DNA from: Benincasa hispida
Taxonomy: Eukaryota > Streptophyta > Magnoliopsida > Cucurbitales > Cucurbitaceae
Length of the DNA stretch: 64,000 bases
Reading direction: 5' to 3'
Assembly (NCBI RefSeq): GCF_009727055.1
Contig: NC_052357.1
Coordinates: 84,342,970 to 84,406,969 of the forward strand
The notes under the pieces: model-generated
What the model saw: the letters and a program-made list of their open reading frames with translations, nothing else
The model's database searches: none
Told to the model about the DNA's origin: nothing
Shown: piece after piece, positions 23,108 through 34,980 of the stretch
Layout of the letters: each line of letters starts with the position of its first letter
Numbering within the stretch: the first letter of the stretch is position 1
Position numbers and translations under genes: made by a program

Positions 23108-25349
23108 TGTTGGGATTGGTGTCTTAATTCTCCTGGAGTCTCATTGTTTTGTAAAGATACACATTGTTCAATAATAAAATAAGTGTTATTTAATTCTGGC
23201 ATTTACTCATATCCAATAAACAAAGCTTCTTGGTTATCTTATGTGAACCTAAGCATGTATATGTGATATACAAGTGGATCATGCCTTAAGTGATAACCTA
23301 AATCGGTCTGTAGTATAAGGATTAAGGTGGGATACCTGATCCTGGTGACACTACAGATACGACTCGCTTTGTAGAGGTTTGCAAGTGTTGTAAACTACTA
23401 CAGATGGTTGATCTGGACGATTCATATGGAAACGTGGAGTGGGGGTGTCCTATACAAAGAGTTTGTATAAGACCTAGACCACGAGTTGACTAGACTCTGT
23501 ATATAACACTGTTAATACTAGAGACTTGCATCTCATCTAAACAACCATAGGTGACACAACCTTAATCCTGAGTGTTTTGTGAACTTGCATCTCACTTATA
23601 TAACACCGTTTGATTAGTATGAGTGAGAGTGGCCAGATTGCCAACTCAACATATCTACCTTTTTAGGGACTTGTCTGATCTAGGAGCTGGGAACTCAATC
23701 CACAATATGGAATTCAGTCATTTCCCAAAGCAGGGATAACTAGAGAGATTACTCCCTTAAAGGCTGATTCCAGGGCTTGAACAGAGTGGCCACATCTTCT
23801 CTTTAGAAGAGAAGACTCAGTCATAGTAGAACTATGATTTATGTTCATTAGAGGGATCAATGGTACTTAAGGAGACTGATGTAACTACAGGGGCATAACG
23901 GTTATTGGCCTAGCTGTACTTACGAGTGATCTGTAAACGGTTGTCGCACTGCTAATTGGTTAAGATGGACACATAATATATTTGTAGTGAGAAGAGTTCA
24001 ACTGTCGGTCTTTAGTGGAGTGCCTGGCAGTTAACGGATGGTGGATCCCGTGACTAAAGAGTTTAGTCAGTTATTCACGTACGGTTGGAGCTTCGGATCT
24101 ACAGGTCCATGAGGTCTTCTTGGTAGCTTGGATTCTATTGAAGGGTCAAGTTCTTGGTGTTGATTTGAAATGTTTAAATTGACAAGAAGTATTTTGATTA
24201 TATGTGATATAATCGGTATGATGTATGAGATACATCTAGTGGAGAATTAATGTAAATGAGATTTACATTAAGTACCATAGAATAGAAAAAGAACTATGGT
24301 TTATATGTTTCATGAGATGAAATATTAAAACTATATGTTATAAATATAGTATGATAAGTTGGTTATCATTTATGTTTATAATAATATTAATTATTAGATA
24401 ATTAATACTTTTTCTTTTAAATAACCAAATGTAGTGGGTGGTTATTGATCATGGTAATCGTGAGGTTTTAAAAGGAAAATCGATTTCCTATTTTAAAAAA
24501 AAAAATAAGTTTTTCAAAAGTTTGAAAAAGAATTTTGAGTTTTCTCTCCGTGAAAAGAAACTCACGGTGGTCGTCAAGTAAATATAGATTTACTAAACGA
24601 CGGCTAGGCTGAGCTAAACGATCATGCAGGTGCTAGCTAAACGATCGTGCAGTGTTTACTAAACGATCGCATAGCTTTGCTAAATGATCATTGGCCCAAG
24701 GTAAACGATCGTGTAGAGTCTATCGAGCTAAATGATAGAGCTAAACGTCGCATAGCTTTTGCTAGACGATCACATAGCTTTACCTAAACGATTGGGTATC
24801 GACCTATACGATAGGTCTTTGACTTCTTCCACTTGCCCAGTCGTGTACACGATCTATGTTTCCTTCGTTCGTCTGCCTCACACCAAGTCCGAACAGAGCC
24901 CACCCTCTGGATTCTCACACTGAGGATACCAAGGTCGCCTTGTTGGTGGTGTTAGACTCAACTCGACACCGTCGAGGTTTACTTGAGGCCATTCGTGGTG
25001 CTTTGGAGGAGCCCGTTCGTGGTGTTGCGGATGAGATAGTGACCGAAGAGATCGTTGAGGACGAGCGCGAAGAGTTTGTGCTGTGTTCGTGCAGTGTTGC
25101 GGTCGTGTTGATCGTTCACTCGTGGTTGCGGTTATTCGATCTGAGTCGCAAATCGAAGCGTGGAGATGTTACTACATATGTGCATGTAGTTCTCTTTGTA
25201 CATTTGTCTTGTTTCATGCTGTAATTTCTCTGTAATTTGCATAACCATTTATGGTTGAAGTCGACTGTAAATGTATTGTTGATTCATGATTGTAATTTGT
25301 AATTGTCTTGTTTCGCTGCTTGTGGAAATTAAAAGTTCGATTTTCTTCA
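23108..25349 (+). repeat. Copia 3' LTR
   Basis: It starts TGTTGGGATTGG after the purine run AAGTGTGAGAT and ends TTTTCTTCA. Its partner is 14779-17032; the copies differ by scattered substitutions and small indels, mostly C/T and G/A. The next bases, GAGAC (25350-25354), are close to GAGAT at the left edge of the insert (14003-14007), fitting a target duplication. Confidence 0.85.
24339..24346 (+). promoter_or_regulatory. Candidate TATA box in copia 3' LTR
   Basis: TATAAATA in the same LTR position as 16006. Confidence 0.45.
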
Positions 25350-25961
25350 GAGACGACATGTCGGGTTCCCACTTGCAACGTCATCTCACCAGCCTCAAGC
25401 ATCCGTGAGGGTTTAATCCCCTAAAAAGAAGAACAAACATGATTAGTAGCCTCAAAGACAATAATCTAGGCAGAATCATCATTCTCCACTAAACAAGTTT
25501 CCAAAACTAGTAAATCATATTTACCTTGTATTGCCTTGGCCTTAGCCTTCTTCTTCTCCTTTATCTAGTAGGGACAGTTCCGCTTCCAATGCCCATTTTG
25601 GTTGCAATGGAAACATTTTCTTTTGTCAATCGAAGTTGGTCGCCTTCCCTACTGAGCGACAGGTTGTGGGTTAGCAGGTGCCTTCCCCTTCCCCTTACCA
25701 TTCTTCTTATTCTTCCACCATGAAGTGTTAAAAGTGGAAGGTGCAAACTTTTTCCCTAAGGTCGAACCTCGATGGAACTTCTTTGAAGATGAAGCAACAT
25801 TTTCCTCACCTACTTTCTTCTCCTTACTTTTTAGCAAGGATTGAAATGTCTACAACTCGTTGAGGAGAGTTGTAAAGGTAAAGTCAATTTTATTCAGTAT
25901 AACATTACTGACAAAGTGCAGGAAGTTATTTGGCAACGAGTTCAGAATGATGCTAACCTGG
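25350..25961 (-). pseudogene. Copia gag C-terminus and protease start
   Basis: The minus strand reads a lysine-rich gag tail (KSKEKKVGEENV...KFHRGSTLGKKFAP), then a CCHC zinc knuckle CNQNGHWKRNC (about 25565-25610), then protease LETCLVENDDSA (25470-25520), a degraded DSGATNH, and LEAGEMTLQVGTRHVVS. Coding is cut at 25350 by the plus-strand LTR and resumes at 14006. The gag core is largely missing between PBS and tail. It belongs to the minus-strand element with LTR 25975-28026. Confidence 0.8.
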
Positions 25962-25974
25962 CTCTGATACCAAT
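25962..25974 (-). other. Copia primer binding site
   Basis: The minus strand reads ATTGGTATCAGAG, a perfect plant copia PBS, adjoining the LTR end at 25975. Confidence 0.85.
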
Positions 25975-28026
25975 TGAAGGAACTCTTATCAAAGAGAGCC
26001 CATGAGCGGAAGCACGATTGATCCAAATTCATTATGACAGAATTACAAGCATTCACAAATATACAAACCAATTATGCATCTTCTAACAAATTACGACATG
26101 CTTTAGTAAATAAATACAAAAGGAACATGAGACATACCTTTGAAGAACTTTTCTTCTACAAACCTCTCGCACTCGTGAAGACTTGGACTAGCAACCTCTC
26201 GCTGTCGCTACGATCGTTTAGTCAAACGTCTGGTTAATCTCTCGCTATTACTTAGATTACAAACAGTCTTCTCCACGAACAGGCAACCTCTCAAACACCA
26301 CCTCTCGGCAACCTTAGTATTCTCGGAGTGAGAATCCATGAGATGTAGCCTTTGTTATCAATTTGGTAAAGGGTTGGAGGAAACAACAATCGAACTAGAT
26401 GACCAAGCAAGTGGGAGAGTATACTGTCTAACGTATAGAATTTGTGCTTGATCGTTTAGTAAAAATCAGCAGGTACACGATCATTTAAAAAAAATAGGTG
26501 TGATCGTTTACACAATCGTTTAGACAATCTTGCTAAGACACACGATAGTTTAGTAGACTTTACACGATCATTTAGTTAAAGGCGCCTACACAATCGTTCT
26601 CTCGCTTAGAAGGCTGTCATACATTCTCTAGTTAGGTAAACGATTGATCATGTAGTTAATGAAGTGATTCCTTACAAAATGAAAACATTTTTCATTTTAT
26701 CCTTTAGTTATGAAAATTGAATATAACCTCCCACTTTCATGCACGGTTAAAAGAGAAACTACCAACATTGTAACATTTAAACCATAGTTCTTTTCTCCTT
26801 TACTTAATATAAATCACATTTATATCAAAATCCTCCAATTAATGTATCTCATACATCATGTCAAGTATATCAAATATAATTGAACTAGTTTAATCATATC
26901 ATATATAATAAACTCCCTCTTGTCAATTTGAACACTTCAAATTGACCCAAAAACTTATTCTCAACTTGAATTCATTGAGCTACCAAGAGGACCTTATGGA
27001 CCTGTAGCTTGAAGCTCCAATAGTACGTGAATAGCTGACTAAACTCTTTAGTCACGAGATCCACCATCCATTAACTGTCGGGCACTCCACTAAAGACCGA
27101 TAACTGCACTCTTCACACTACAGATATATTTCAGTGTCCATCGGATATGACCATCCTTCACAGATGCTCGTAAGTACAGCTGGGCCAATTTACTGTTTTA
27201 CCCCTATAGTTACATCTAACTCCTTAAGTACCACTAATCCCTCTAATGAACAATACATCATAGTCCTACTATGAGTGGACACCTCTCGAGCCATGAGAAG
27301 GTGTGTGGTACCACATCGTTCAAGCCCCGGAATCAGCCCTTAAGATAGCAATCTATCTACTTATCCCTACTTCGGAGAAGGAGTGAATTCCATCTTGTGT
27401 AGCTGAGTTTCCAGCTCCCTAATCAGACGAATCCCCTAAGTGGTAGGTTTGAGTCGGCAATCTGGCGACCCGCACCCATGCAAATCAAAGGACCGCCCTC
27501 ATAAGCAGGAGTTCTCAACTTACTCAGGATTAAGGTCAGTTACCTATGGTCATCCTAGTGAAATGAAAGTCTCTGTCATGAACGGTATTATATAACAAGA
27601 CTAAACACTTTGTAATCCGGTCTTATACAAACTTCTTTGTATAGGACACCCCCACTAACATATCTTCACATGAATGATCAGGATCAAACCATCTGTAACA
27701 TGTCACAACACTTGTAACTATCTACAAAGTGGGTCGTATTCGTAGTGTCACCAGGATAAGGTTTCCCTCCTATATCCATATACTACAGACCATTTTGGTT
27801 ATCACTTAAGGCATGATCCACTTGTATGTCTCCACATACATGCTTAAGTTACAACGACAACCAGGGATCTTAGTTTATTGGTTTGTGGTAAATATAAATA
27901 AAATATCTCATATTTCATAGACAATAGTGAAGAATATATCTCATATTATTACATCACAAGCGTTTGTTCATATAGGTGTTTACAAACTACAGGACCCTAC
28001 AGGAGTTTAGGGCATCAACTCCAACA
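25975..28026 (-). repeat. Copia LTR family B, complete 5' LTR
   Basis: On the minus strand it starts TGTTGGAGTTGATGCCC at 28026 and ends GTTCCTTCA at 25975 (2052 bp). It is related to, but distinct from, the plus-strand LTRs at 14779 and 23108, sharing the CGATCG-rich repeats (26210-26650) and the ATTCTCACxCCGAGAATAC block. Its partner is the fragment at 12970-13731. Confidence 0.8.
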
Positions 28027-28910
28027 AAAAAAAACGCCAAGTTTTGCAGCCTCCATTCAATTTCTCTGTAATTTTGCCACCCCAGACTTAGTTTCTCAAG
28101 TTCCTTGATTTTTAATTCAGTTTTTGGGACTTCATCTTGGCATCAGTGGCTAAGGTAAGCATTTTCTAGCTTAGGATAGGATCGAAACTCATTGATTCAT
28201 GGTTGTGAGAATTGATTGAACTTCTAGTTGCTGGTATAGTTTTATTGTTCTTGAATGATATTTAATTTCTATGCTTAGGAAACATTGTGGTTTGATCACC
28301 CATTGTGATTTTCTTTGATTGCTAGAGACGATGCATCTATGTGTATGAATCTCATTAGGGCATAGAGTGTTACATGTTTTGGTTAATTTTCTAGGTTGGT
28401 TAGGGCAACTCCAAATTGTGAATGGTGTGACTCACCTAATTCAAGAATTGGTTAAATGGCTTTCCAATTTTCAATTGTCTTGGCTAGATACCTAGGTTTA
28501 ATGCATATGTAAAATTAATTTGGGCGCTTGAACCCAATTGGTTAAGTATGTAGAATAATCGAGAAATTGATTAGAACAAAGGGCGTTAATTATGGTCTTC
28601 CAAGTACTAAGCTAATAATAAAATTGAGCATGCAATGATCTTTTTGTGTTCTATGAGCAACTAAGTAGATGAGTGGATTCCAACTTCCTAAGCTAAGTTT
28701 TTTTAAGATTGCATTAAATTCCTTTTTAATTACACATTTAATTTCTTGCAATTATAACATCACAACCCCCTCCCCCTTATTACCGTGCGAATTCAATCAT
28801 CAGCTAGGATTCTCAGATTCCCTATGGAGACGCCCCAGTCTTGTCATTCATACTACAATGTAGTATGGGTCGTATAGATTGGAGTTAATAAATATTATTT
28901 GTTTTGTGGT
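28027..28910 (+). repeat. Gypsy LTR, second part (probable)
   Basis: It contains a signature common near the end of plant gypsy LTRs (CCCTATGGAGACGCC, CATACTACAATGTAGTATGGG, GGAGTTAATAAATATTATTTG; 28820-28905). Together with 12412-12969 it would rebuild one LTR split by the copia nest. Its right end is set where copia family A DNA begins and is uncertain by some tens of bases. Confidence 0.5.
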
Positions 28911-30724
28911 CTTTTGGGAGTGACACTAAAAGGGTGATAACACCTCACTATCCTTTGAGATTTGAGGTAAAATTTGGTTTGTAGGAAACAAAATTGATGG
29001 GAAGAGTAAGGGAATAATTTTGTTTCTAGAGGAAAAAAAATATTCACAAAACCCTTTTGTGTTTTCTAAAGTCAAATCGCAATTCACTAGTAAAACTTAC
29101 GTTTTGGAAGTTTCTTAACCAACAGGAGAGAGAGAGAATGAATGTAGAAGAACCCACAATTCAAATAATTTCCCTATATAGAAGTTATTTTTTAATTAAT
29201 TTAATTTATTAAAACTAATAATTAATTAAATTTTATTTAATTAATGATTTTATTTAAATAATATTTAAATGACACACCTCTCACATAACCTATAGTTTTA
29301 GTTCAATTAATTTAACTATATTAAATTAAATTAAAATAAATTAAATAATCATTTAATTCTCCAATTAAATATAAAATATTTAATTTAGCCTACATTCGAA
29401 TCATATTTAATTGTATTTCTCTCATAACCTATGGTTTTATTGTGCATCTAATACACATTAATTTTAACCTCTAGTTTTAATATGAATCCAATTCATAATT
29501 CATATTAAAATTAATATTTGAACTCCTTCAAATTAAATATCCCATAAATTAATTTTGAATCATATCCAAAATGAAATTTATATTATAAAGTTTAATTAAA
29601 ATATAAACTTTATATTATAATGTATCATTATACATTATATTATTTTCCTAAGTGAATTTGAACATTTCAAATTCAAGATATAGTTACCTCAAATCCCTTT
29701 ATGAGCTAGGAAGCAGACCTCATAGACTTAGATTAGAGGCTCGAACGATATGAGATTGATTGGCTAAACTCATTAACCAAATTAATTAATATTTGTTAAT
29801 TGTTAGTACACTTCACTAAAGACCCACAGTTGCATTCTTCTCATTGCAGATATATTTCTGTATCCACGAATATAGAATAATAATAGCAAGTTTGTCCTTC
29901 ACGAATGTTCATAACATCAGCTAGGTCAAATTACCGTTTTACCTATGTGTTACCTCTGTATCCTTAAGTACTAATGCTCATCTAACCAACAACCTGTTTA
30001 TGGTCCAATCATTAAATAGAAATCTCTCTCGAGCCAGTGAGAGGGTAGGGCTCTTGTTTAAGTCCCGGAGACACCACTTAAGGAAACACTCATCTGCTTA
30101 CCCTAAAGTCGGAAAGAAGTGAAATCCATCTTGTATTATTATGTTCCCAACTTCTCACTCAGTCTTGTCCCCAAAATGGTAGGCTTATTAAGTCGGCGAT
30201 CTGGACACTCTCACCTATACAAATCAAAGGACAATGTGAATAAGAGTTCATAACACACCAAGATTAAGATTAAGTTGTCTAGGTTATCCTATTGAAATAG
30301 AAACCTAACTAGTCAACAGTGTTACATCTAGTTGTTGCTATTTTGCAGTCCGATCTTATGCAAACTCATTGCATAGGATCCCCTACTCGTATGTCACCTA
30401 CACAAATGCGTTGGATCATTACGTTTATATCAAATACAAAGTGAACAGTATCCATAGCGTCACCAGGATAAGGTATCCAACTTTATCCTTATACTATAGA
30501 CTCTTTAGGCTGTATCTTGAACATTGATCCATGTATGTCTCCACATATAGTTCAAGACTCATAAGATAGCCTAGGATTTTAGTTTATTGGATTTAGGGTT
30601 ATTAAGACAAAGCAAATACAACACAATTAATAATACTTGTTGAAATAACATTGATAACTCTTTATTAATGACATCCAATTTTTTACATTTACTATCTACG
30701 AGTTTTAGGGCATAAAATTGAACA
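28911..30724 (-). repeat. Copia LTR family A, minus strand
   Basis: The minus strand starts TGTTCAATTTTATGCCC at 30724 with TAAAACTCGTAGA next and follows the family A order (GGATTAGGTTCAAG-like blocks, GATCGGAC, GAGTTTGCATAAGATCGG). AT-rich centre at 29170-29640. No PBS or coding DNA is attached, so it is a solo LTR or a fragment; the low-coordinate end is approximate. Confidence 0.6.
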
Positions 30725-30746
30725 ACTGAAGAGGTTGATAGGCTAA

Positions 30747-31430
30747 TTGATATCATTCTCATCTTACATTTTATCAAGGGCTCGCCGCATCAGCCAGACC
30801 TCCCAGCAAGACCCAAGTCCTTCAAGCCTCGAGCCTTCAGGCGTGAGAAGAGAAAACGTGTTTAAAATTCTGAGGAAGAGCCAAGTAATGAACTGTCATC
30901 AAACGCTTAAGAATCTAAGGCTGAGCTTGCCTCAGAAAGTGAGGAATTTGATCACATGGACCTCAACTTTCCAACACTTCCTGAAGAAGTTGAACATAAG
31001 GAAGTTAATCTACCACCTTCTATTCCTCAAGTCCTCATAGTTCACTTCACCTCTCCCACTATTGTTTATGAGCCAGCGGATCCAACAACTAATGTTGAAA
31101 CTCGAAAGGATCTGATTGGTGAAACGGAGGTGTGACCAATGCCTTCCTCTCACCACTCTGCTATCTTCAATCCTTCTACCACCATCTATAAACCAACTGG
31201 GCTTGGAATCATCACTGCCCAAGAATCTCAAAACCCAGTTGGTGAGATACAAAAATGCTTGCCGCAGATCAATCTATCTATTGCCTCTGTCGCAAACATC
31301 AATATGTATGATCTCAAATAGTTCATCCAAGCTTGACTCCGACCCATTGTCACATCGCTTGAAGCTCTTCATCTTTAGTAGACAACGCTTCAATGCCAAA
31401 ATGTTGCACTAAGGGATTACCTACGACAAC
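30747..31430 (+). pseudogene. Gypsy env-position ORF remnant
   Basis: The plus strand encodes a Pro/Ser/Glu-rich, low-complexity region in several broken frames: SQTSQQDPSPSSLEPSG, LASESEEFDHMDLNFP, IYKPTGLGI, INLSIASVANINMYDL. Base use and position (upstream of a gypsy 3' region) resemble the Pro-rich part of the ORF at 59255-59940. I do not recognise a domain. It is probably the tail of an Athila-type extra ORF. Confidence 0.4.
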
Positions 31431-31898
31431 AAATGCAAAAGAGTCAAGACTAGTTTGACTTCACGATTCAATATATTAACCAAGTCCTGACAGGGATATT
31501 TGCACTCCTGCCAATACCAAAACACATGCAGAAAGCTCCCCACCTTTTTTATAAGGACTCTACTCCTAAACGTAGTGACGATGCGTCGCCTTGTAATCGA
31601 ATTTGAGGGTGTTAGGCTTTATTTTTTATTTTTCCTACTTTTTGTATGCATTCATTATATTATGTACTTCATGCAATTTTCTATCCTTATTGGATGCAAT
31701 ATCAACATTTTGTTTTATGCGTTTGACTCGTGCACTCCTTTATTTTACCTTCTCTCTCCTTTGTCTTGTGTTCTGCTTTTTTACCTCAATGATGACACCA
31801 ATGATTGCTAACTTGAGTCTTAAAGATAAGCATTAGAATTGTAAGCCTAGGAACTTTTTTACTAAAACGTATTTTTAATTTTCTATGCTTGTAAACTT
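31431..31898 (+). mobile_element. Gypsy-associated non-coding segment
   Basis: T-rich DNA between the ORF remnant and the LTR start. The plus-strand frames here are hydrophobic by T-richness only. No gene is supported. Confidence 0.35.
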
Positions 31899-31924
31899 AA
31901 TGACGGGCAAAAATGCACGTCATT
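31899..31924 (+). repeat. LTR-terminal inverted repeat
   Basis: Arms AATGACGGGC and GCACGTCATT (one mismatch) flank loop AAAAAT. The arm sequence differs from G1 and G3 while pairing is kept. Confidence 0.6.
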
Positions 31925-32151
31925 AAAGGTCTTTTATTTAGAATTATGGGGACTGTTAAGTATAATATGCAGCGATTATACTTAGAATTCATGAGAAAAT
32001 GAGTTTGTGTCTATCGGCATTAAGAATCTCAGCTAATCCACTATTATGCGTTATTATGCGTTCAATTGTTTATATTTGTAGCAACCGTAGAAATCGATCG
32101 CATACATGGGATCCAGGTTATTGCGGAGACGATCGCATGCGCGACCGCATG

Positions 32152-32299
32152 CATCCATCGCATGGATGTTACGGCCATCAACCGCATGCATCCATCACAT
32201 GGATGCTACGGCCATCAACTGCATGCGTCCATCGCATGGATATTGCAACCATCAACCGCATGTGTTCATCGCATAGAAGTTGCCATCGTAAAGCGTATG
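32152..32299 (+). repeat. 37-bp tandem repeat, 4 units, in U3
   Basis: Units of exactly 37 bp start at 32152, 32189, 32226 and 32263. The consensus runs CATCCATCGCATGGATG, then about 12 variable bases, then CATCAACCGCATG. Units 1-3 are close; unit 4 is diverged. CATGCA (RY-type) words form at unit joints. The array lies about 230-370 bp upstream of the TATA box, where enhancers of LTR promoters usually sit. Confidence 0.8.
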
Positions 32300-32520
32300 C
32301 GGTCATCGCAGAGAGATTCAGTTACATAATGATAACCGTAATAGAAGGGCGATCGCAAGGTTGGTGGAATGAAAGCACGAATGCATACATTGGGATTATC
32401 AAAAGGTGATGTTGACATTTCACCTACCACGTCGTTAGCAGCAGAGATTCAGAAAAGGACCATTACGCCGCGATTGTCAGATTCAGAGCAGGTTCATTAA
32501 TGCTGTCGGCGATCAAGCTC

Positions 32521-32529
32521 TATAAATAG
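32521..32529 (+). promoter_or_regulatory. Candidate TATA box of G2 LTR
   Basis: TATAAATAG preceded by AGCTC, as in the G1 LTR. Confidence 0.6.
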
Positions 32530-33796
32530 AGACCGTTGAGTAGAATTCCAAATTATCCAGGGTTTTCTACCTTAGGGCGGATCCTTGTGATCCAGACCAA
32601 AGCGTGAAAAGATAGCTTGAGAGTTCTTCATCCCCTTCATCCATTCCGAGTGATGATCGGAGCCTTCGCTGGAGTCAAAGCTCGAAAGAGTCTGCTCCAC
32701 TGCCTATCCATGGCACCATCAGCAGCCTTGACACACATCTGCTGGAAGCAAAACATTGCTTCCAGCCGGCCCTCCATTTCTCTTCTTTCCTTGTATTGTA
32801 TTACATTTTGGTTTAAGGAATTAATAGATTTTGATCAATGAATTTCTATATTTTCCTTCGATTCTATCTCCATCTTCATTACTTAGCATCATTTACTTTC
32901 ATTGCATAACTAAGTGAGATTGCTAGAGTATCATATACTTAATCATGCGGATTAGGGATATGAAACATGTAACAAACCACTGGGAGGTGTGCGTTGCACG
33001 AGTGTTGTGAGAAAACCTTATTTGATTAGTGTGATGCTGTAGCAACGCTTGTCTATAAGCGGACGCAATACTTGTCTATAAGTAGAATCAGCAACAACTA
33101 ACTACCCCGGGAGGGTAAGTGGTTGGTCACATTAAGCATTGTAAGCAATAATCTTACGTCAGCCAAACTTATGCGCTTACCTTGTCTTATGTATGCATCC
33201 ATCATCCCTTTAGAGCTACTCGAGAGAGAGTCTAAAGAAAGAGCTTAAGACTTGAGAGAGCTAGGTTAGAATCGAGGCTTGAGAGAGCTAGATTAAGATC
33301 ACATAAGCAAGAATGGAGACTAAGGAATAAGTTCTGTTTGCTATTACATATCGCGTGCGTATTCGTCATGTGTGTGAAGCATGATCACATAAGCTTGCGT
33401 TGGCTGGGGTTGCCCTTGCGGTCAAGCTTAGTGTTGTAGTGAAGACATCTTCGCCTTTTCAGCTATTTTTTCCACGCATTTTACTACACGTTAACAGTTG
33501 TCGTGTCTCTACCTCTCAGTCACACTTCCACCGCTTAATCTTTTAATTAGGAGTAGGAGTAGTGTATAGCTTATCTCCCTCATCATTCTTTTATTTTATT
33601 CGCCACATACGCATTATCACATAACATTTAGCTATAAGTCCCTAAGTTCGACCTCGGATCACCCAAGAAACTTGCGTCCTCGTTATACTTGGCGAGAGTG
33701 CAAGAAAACTTGTGACAGGAACGCATGGTCATTGCATGAGAACCAGCGCATAACCTAAGACATGCATCGCATATTGCGTTCACTTAATTTACATCA

Positions 33797-34631
33797 TCAA
33801 GTTTTTGTAAACCTCACCTCAAACCTCTTTTTGAAATTTTTATAAGGCATTCTTGTAGTTATCTTTCAACAATGAAGACCTTACTGATCTCCAAAATTTG
33901 GGAGCGGGAGTTCGAGGTTCGAGTTGATGCATTTACTTTTATAAAAATGTTTTCATAATTTCATAAAAATAGTTTTTTTTTTTTATAAAAAGAAAAACTC
34001 TGCTATCAGCACTAGGAAAATCCAACCTAATAAGAGTTTAGTTGAGAATTGCACTTGCTTGTAGTTGGATGTCCACATGACATCCGTGGAGGCAAGCTAG
34101 AATGAAGGCAAGTAACCAGGACTAATGCAAACATAATAAAACATCCTTACTCTAATGTCTAAGCCAAAAGAAAAAGAGGATAACATCCGCTTTAGACAAT
34201 AGTTAGTCGTGAAGGATACTTACTCGTAGTTAGATATCTACATGACACCCATGGGGATAAGCCAAAACGAAAGTAGGTCACCTGAATTGATGCATGGATG
34301 GGCTTAAAACCTTAATAAAAACAAAGGATTGGAAAAGACTTTTATAAAAATGAACCCTCTAATGCATTTCTGATTTTAAAAGATAAGTATGACTAGAAAA
34401 ACAAATAAATTTTTTAGGATTGTGCTTGTCGCATGTAAATTTGGGATATATTTTTAAGGAAGGAAACAAACTTACACTAATATATGCTAATCTAAGAATC
34501 ACAAATAGGAAGGCATATTGAGAGGTTAAGTTAAAGGCATTGAGATTGAGTGAGTTGTGCTAAGGTATTACTTTAGGAACGTTTGAGGACAAGCATTATT
34601 GCCCTCTTAAGTTGGAATAATTAGGGTTAAA
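33797..34631 (+). mobile_element. Coding-free gypsy interior (G2)
   Basis: Right after the start of the PBS context the sequence jumps to the 3' non-coding region: AAACCTCACCTCAAACCTC (33810), AAAATTTGGGAGCGGGAG (33893), two copies of the GTTGGATGTCC...AAGCCAAAACGAA motif (34061-34110 and 34226-34270), and GAGGACAAGCATTATTG (34587). All of gag and pol is absent, so this is a large-deletion derivative with under 850 bp between LTRs. Confidence 0.65.
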
Positions 34632-34633
34632 TG

Positions 34634-34656
34634 ATAATAAATGTAATCATTATTAT
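34634..34656 (+). repeat. LTR-terminal inverted repeat
   Basis: Perfect 7-bp arms ATAATAA and TTATTAT flank a 9-nt loop right after the LTR TG. Confidence 0.5.
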
Positions 34657-34973
34657 AGAAAAGTGTGTGAAATTGTATATATACAATTAACGCATACAAA
34701 AGTATTCATTTGAATGAAATTACACACTAACATCTTGAAACACAAGAATTAAATGAAAATTCACCAAGTTTTATACAAAAGCAAACACATGAGTCATGAG
34801 TCGAACACACTCCAACACGGGCTAGATACATTTCGCTTGTGCACTAACTATCAACTCACAAGTTGCAAGTATGGCAGATGTGATGAGCGACATTTAAACC
34901 AATTAGAGCAGAGGCGACTGAAGCAGAGTATGGAAGTTAATGTTGTTATGTCACATGTTGCCAGCCAAGTGCC

Positions 34974-34980
34974 TATATAA
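34974..34980 (+). promoter_or_regulatory. Candidate TATA box
   Basis: TATATAA in context GTGCCTATATAAGAAG, about 340 bp into the LTR. Confidence 0.5.

Larger units (their letters stand above)
31899..33796 (+). repeat. Gypsy LTR (element G2)
   Basis: The LTR starts TGACGGGC at 31901 (the inverted repeat reaches two bases further left) and ends ACATCA at 33796, followed by TCAAGTTTTTG, the beginning of a gypsy PBS context. U3 contains a 37-bp tandem repeat (32152-32299). TATA box at 32521. The end block GTTCGACCTCGGATCACCC and AAGAAAACTTGTGACAGG is shared with LTRs G1 and G3. Confidence 0.75.

Noticed and set aside
12965..28031. Five-base target duplication around the minus-strand copia
   Set aside because: The flanks are AAGAG and AAAAA; they do not match well enough to claim a duplication.
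31500..31836. Membrane-protein-like plus-strand frames
   Set aside because: T-rich non-coding DNA gives Phe/Leu/Tyr codons; two frames overlap and neither resembles a family.
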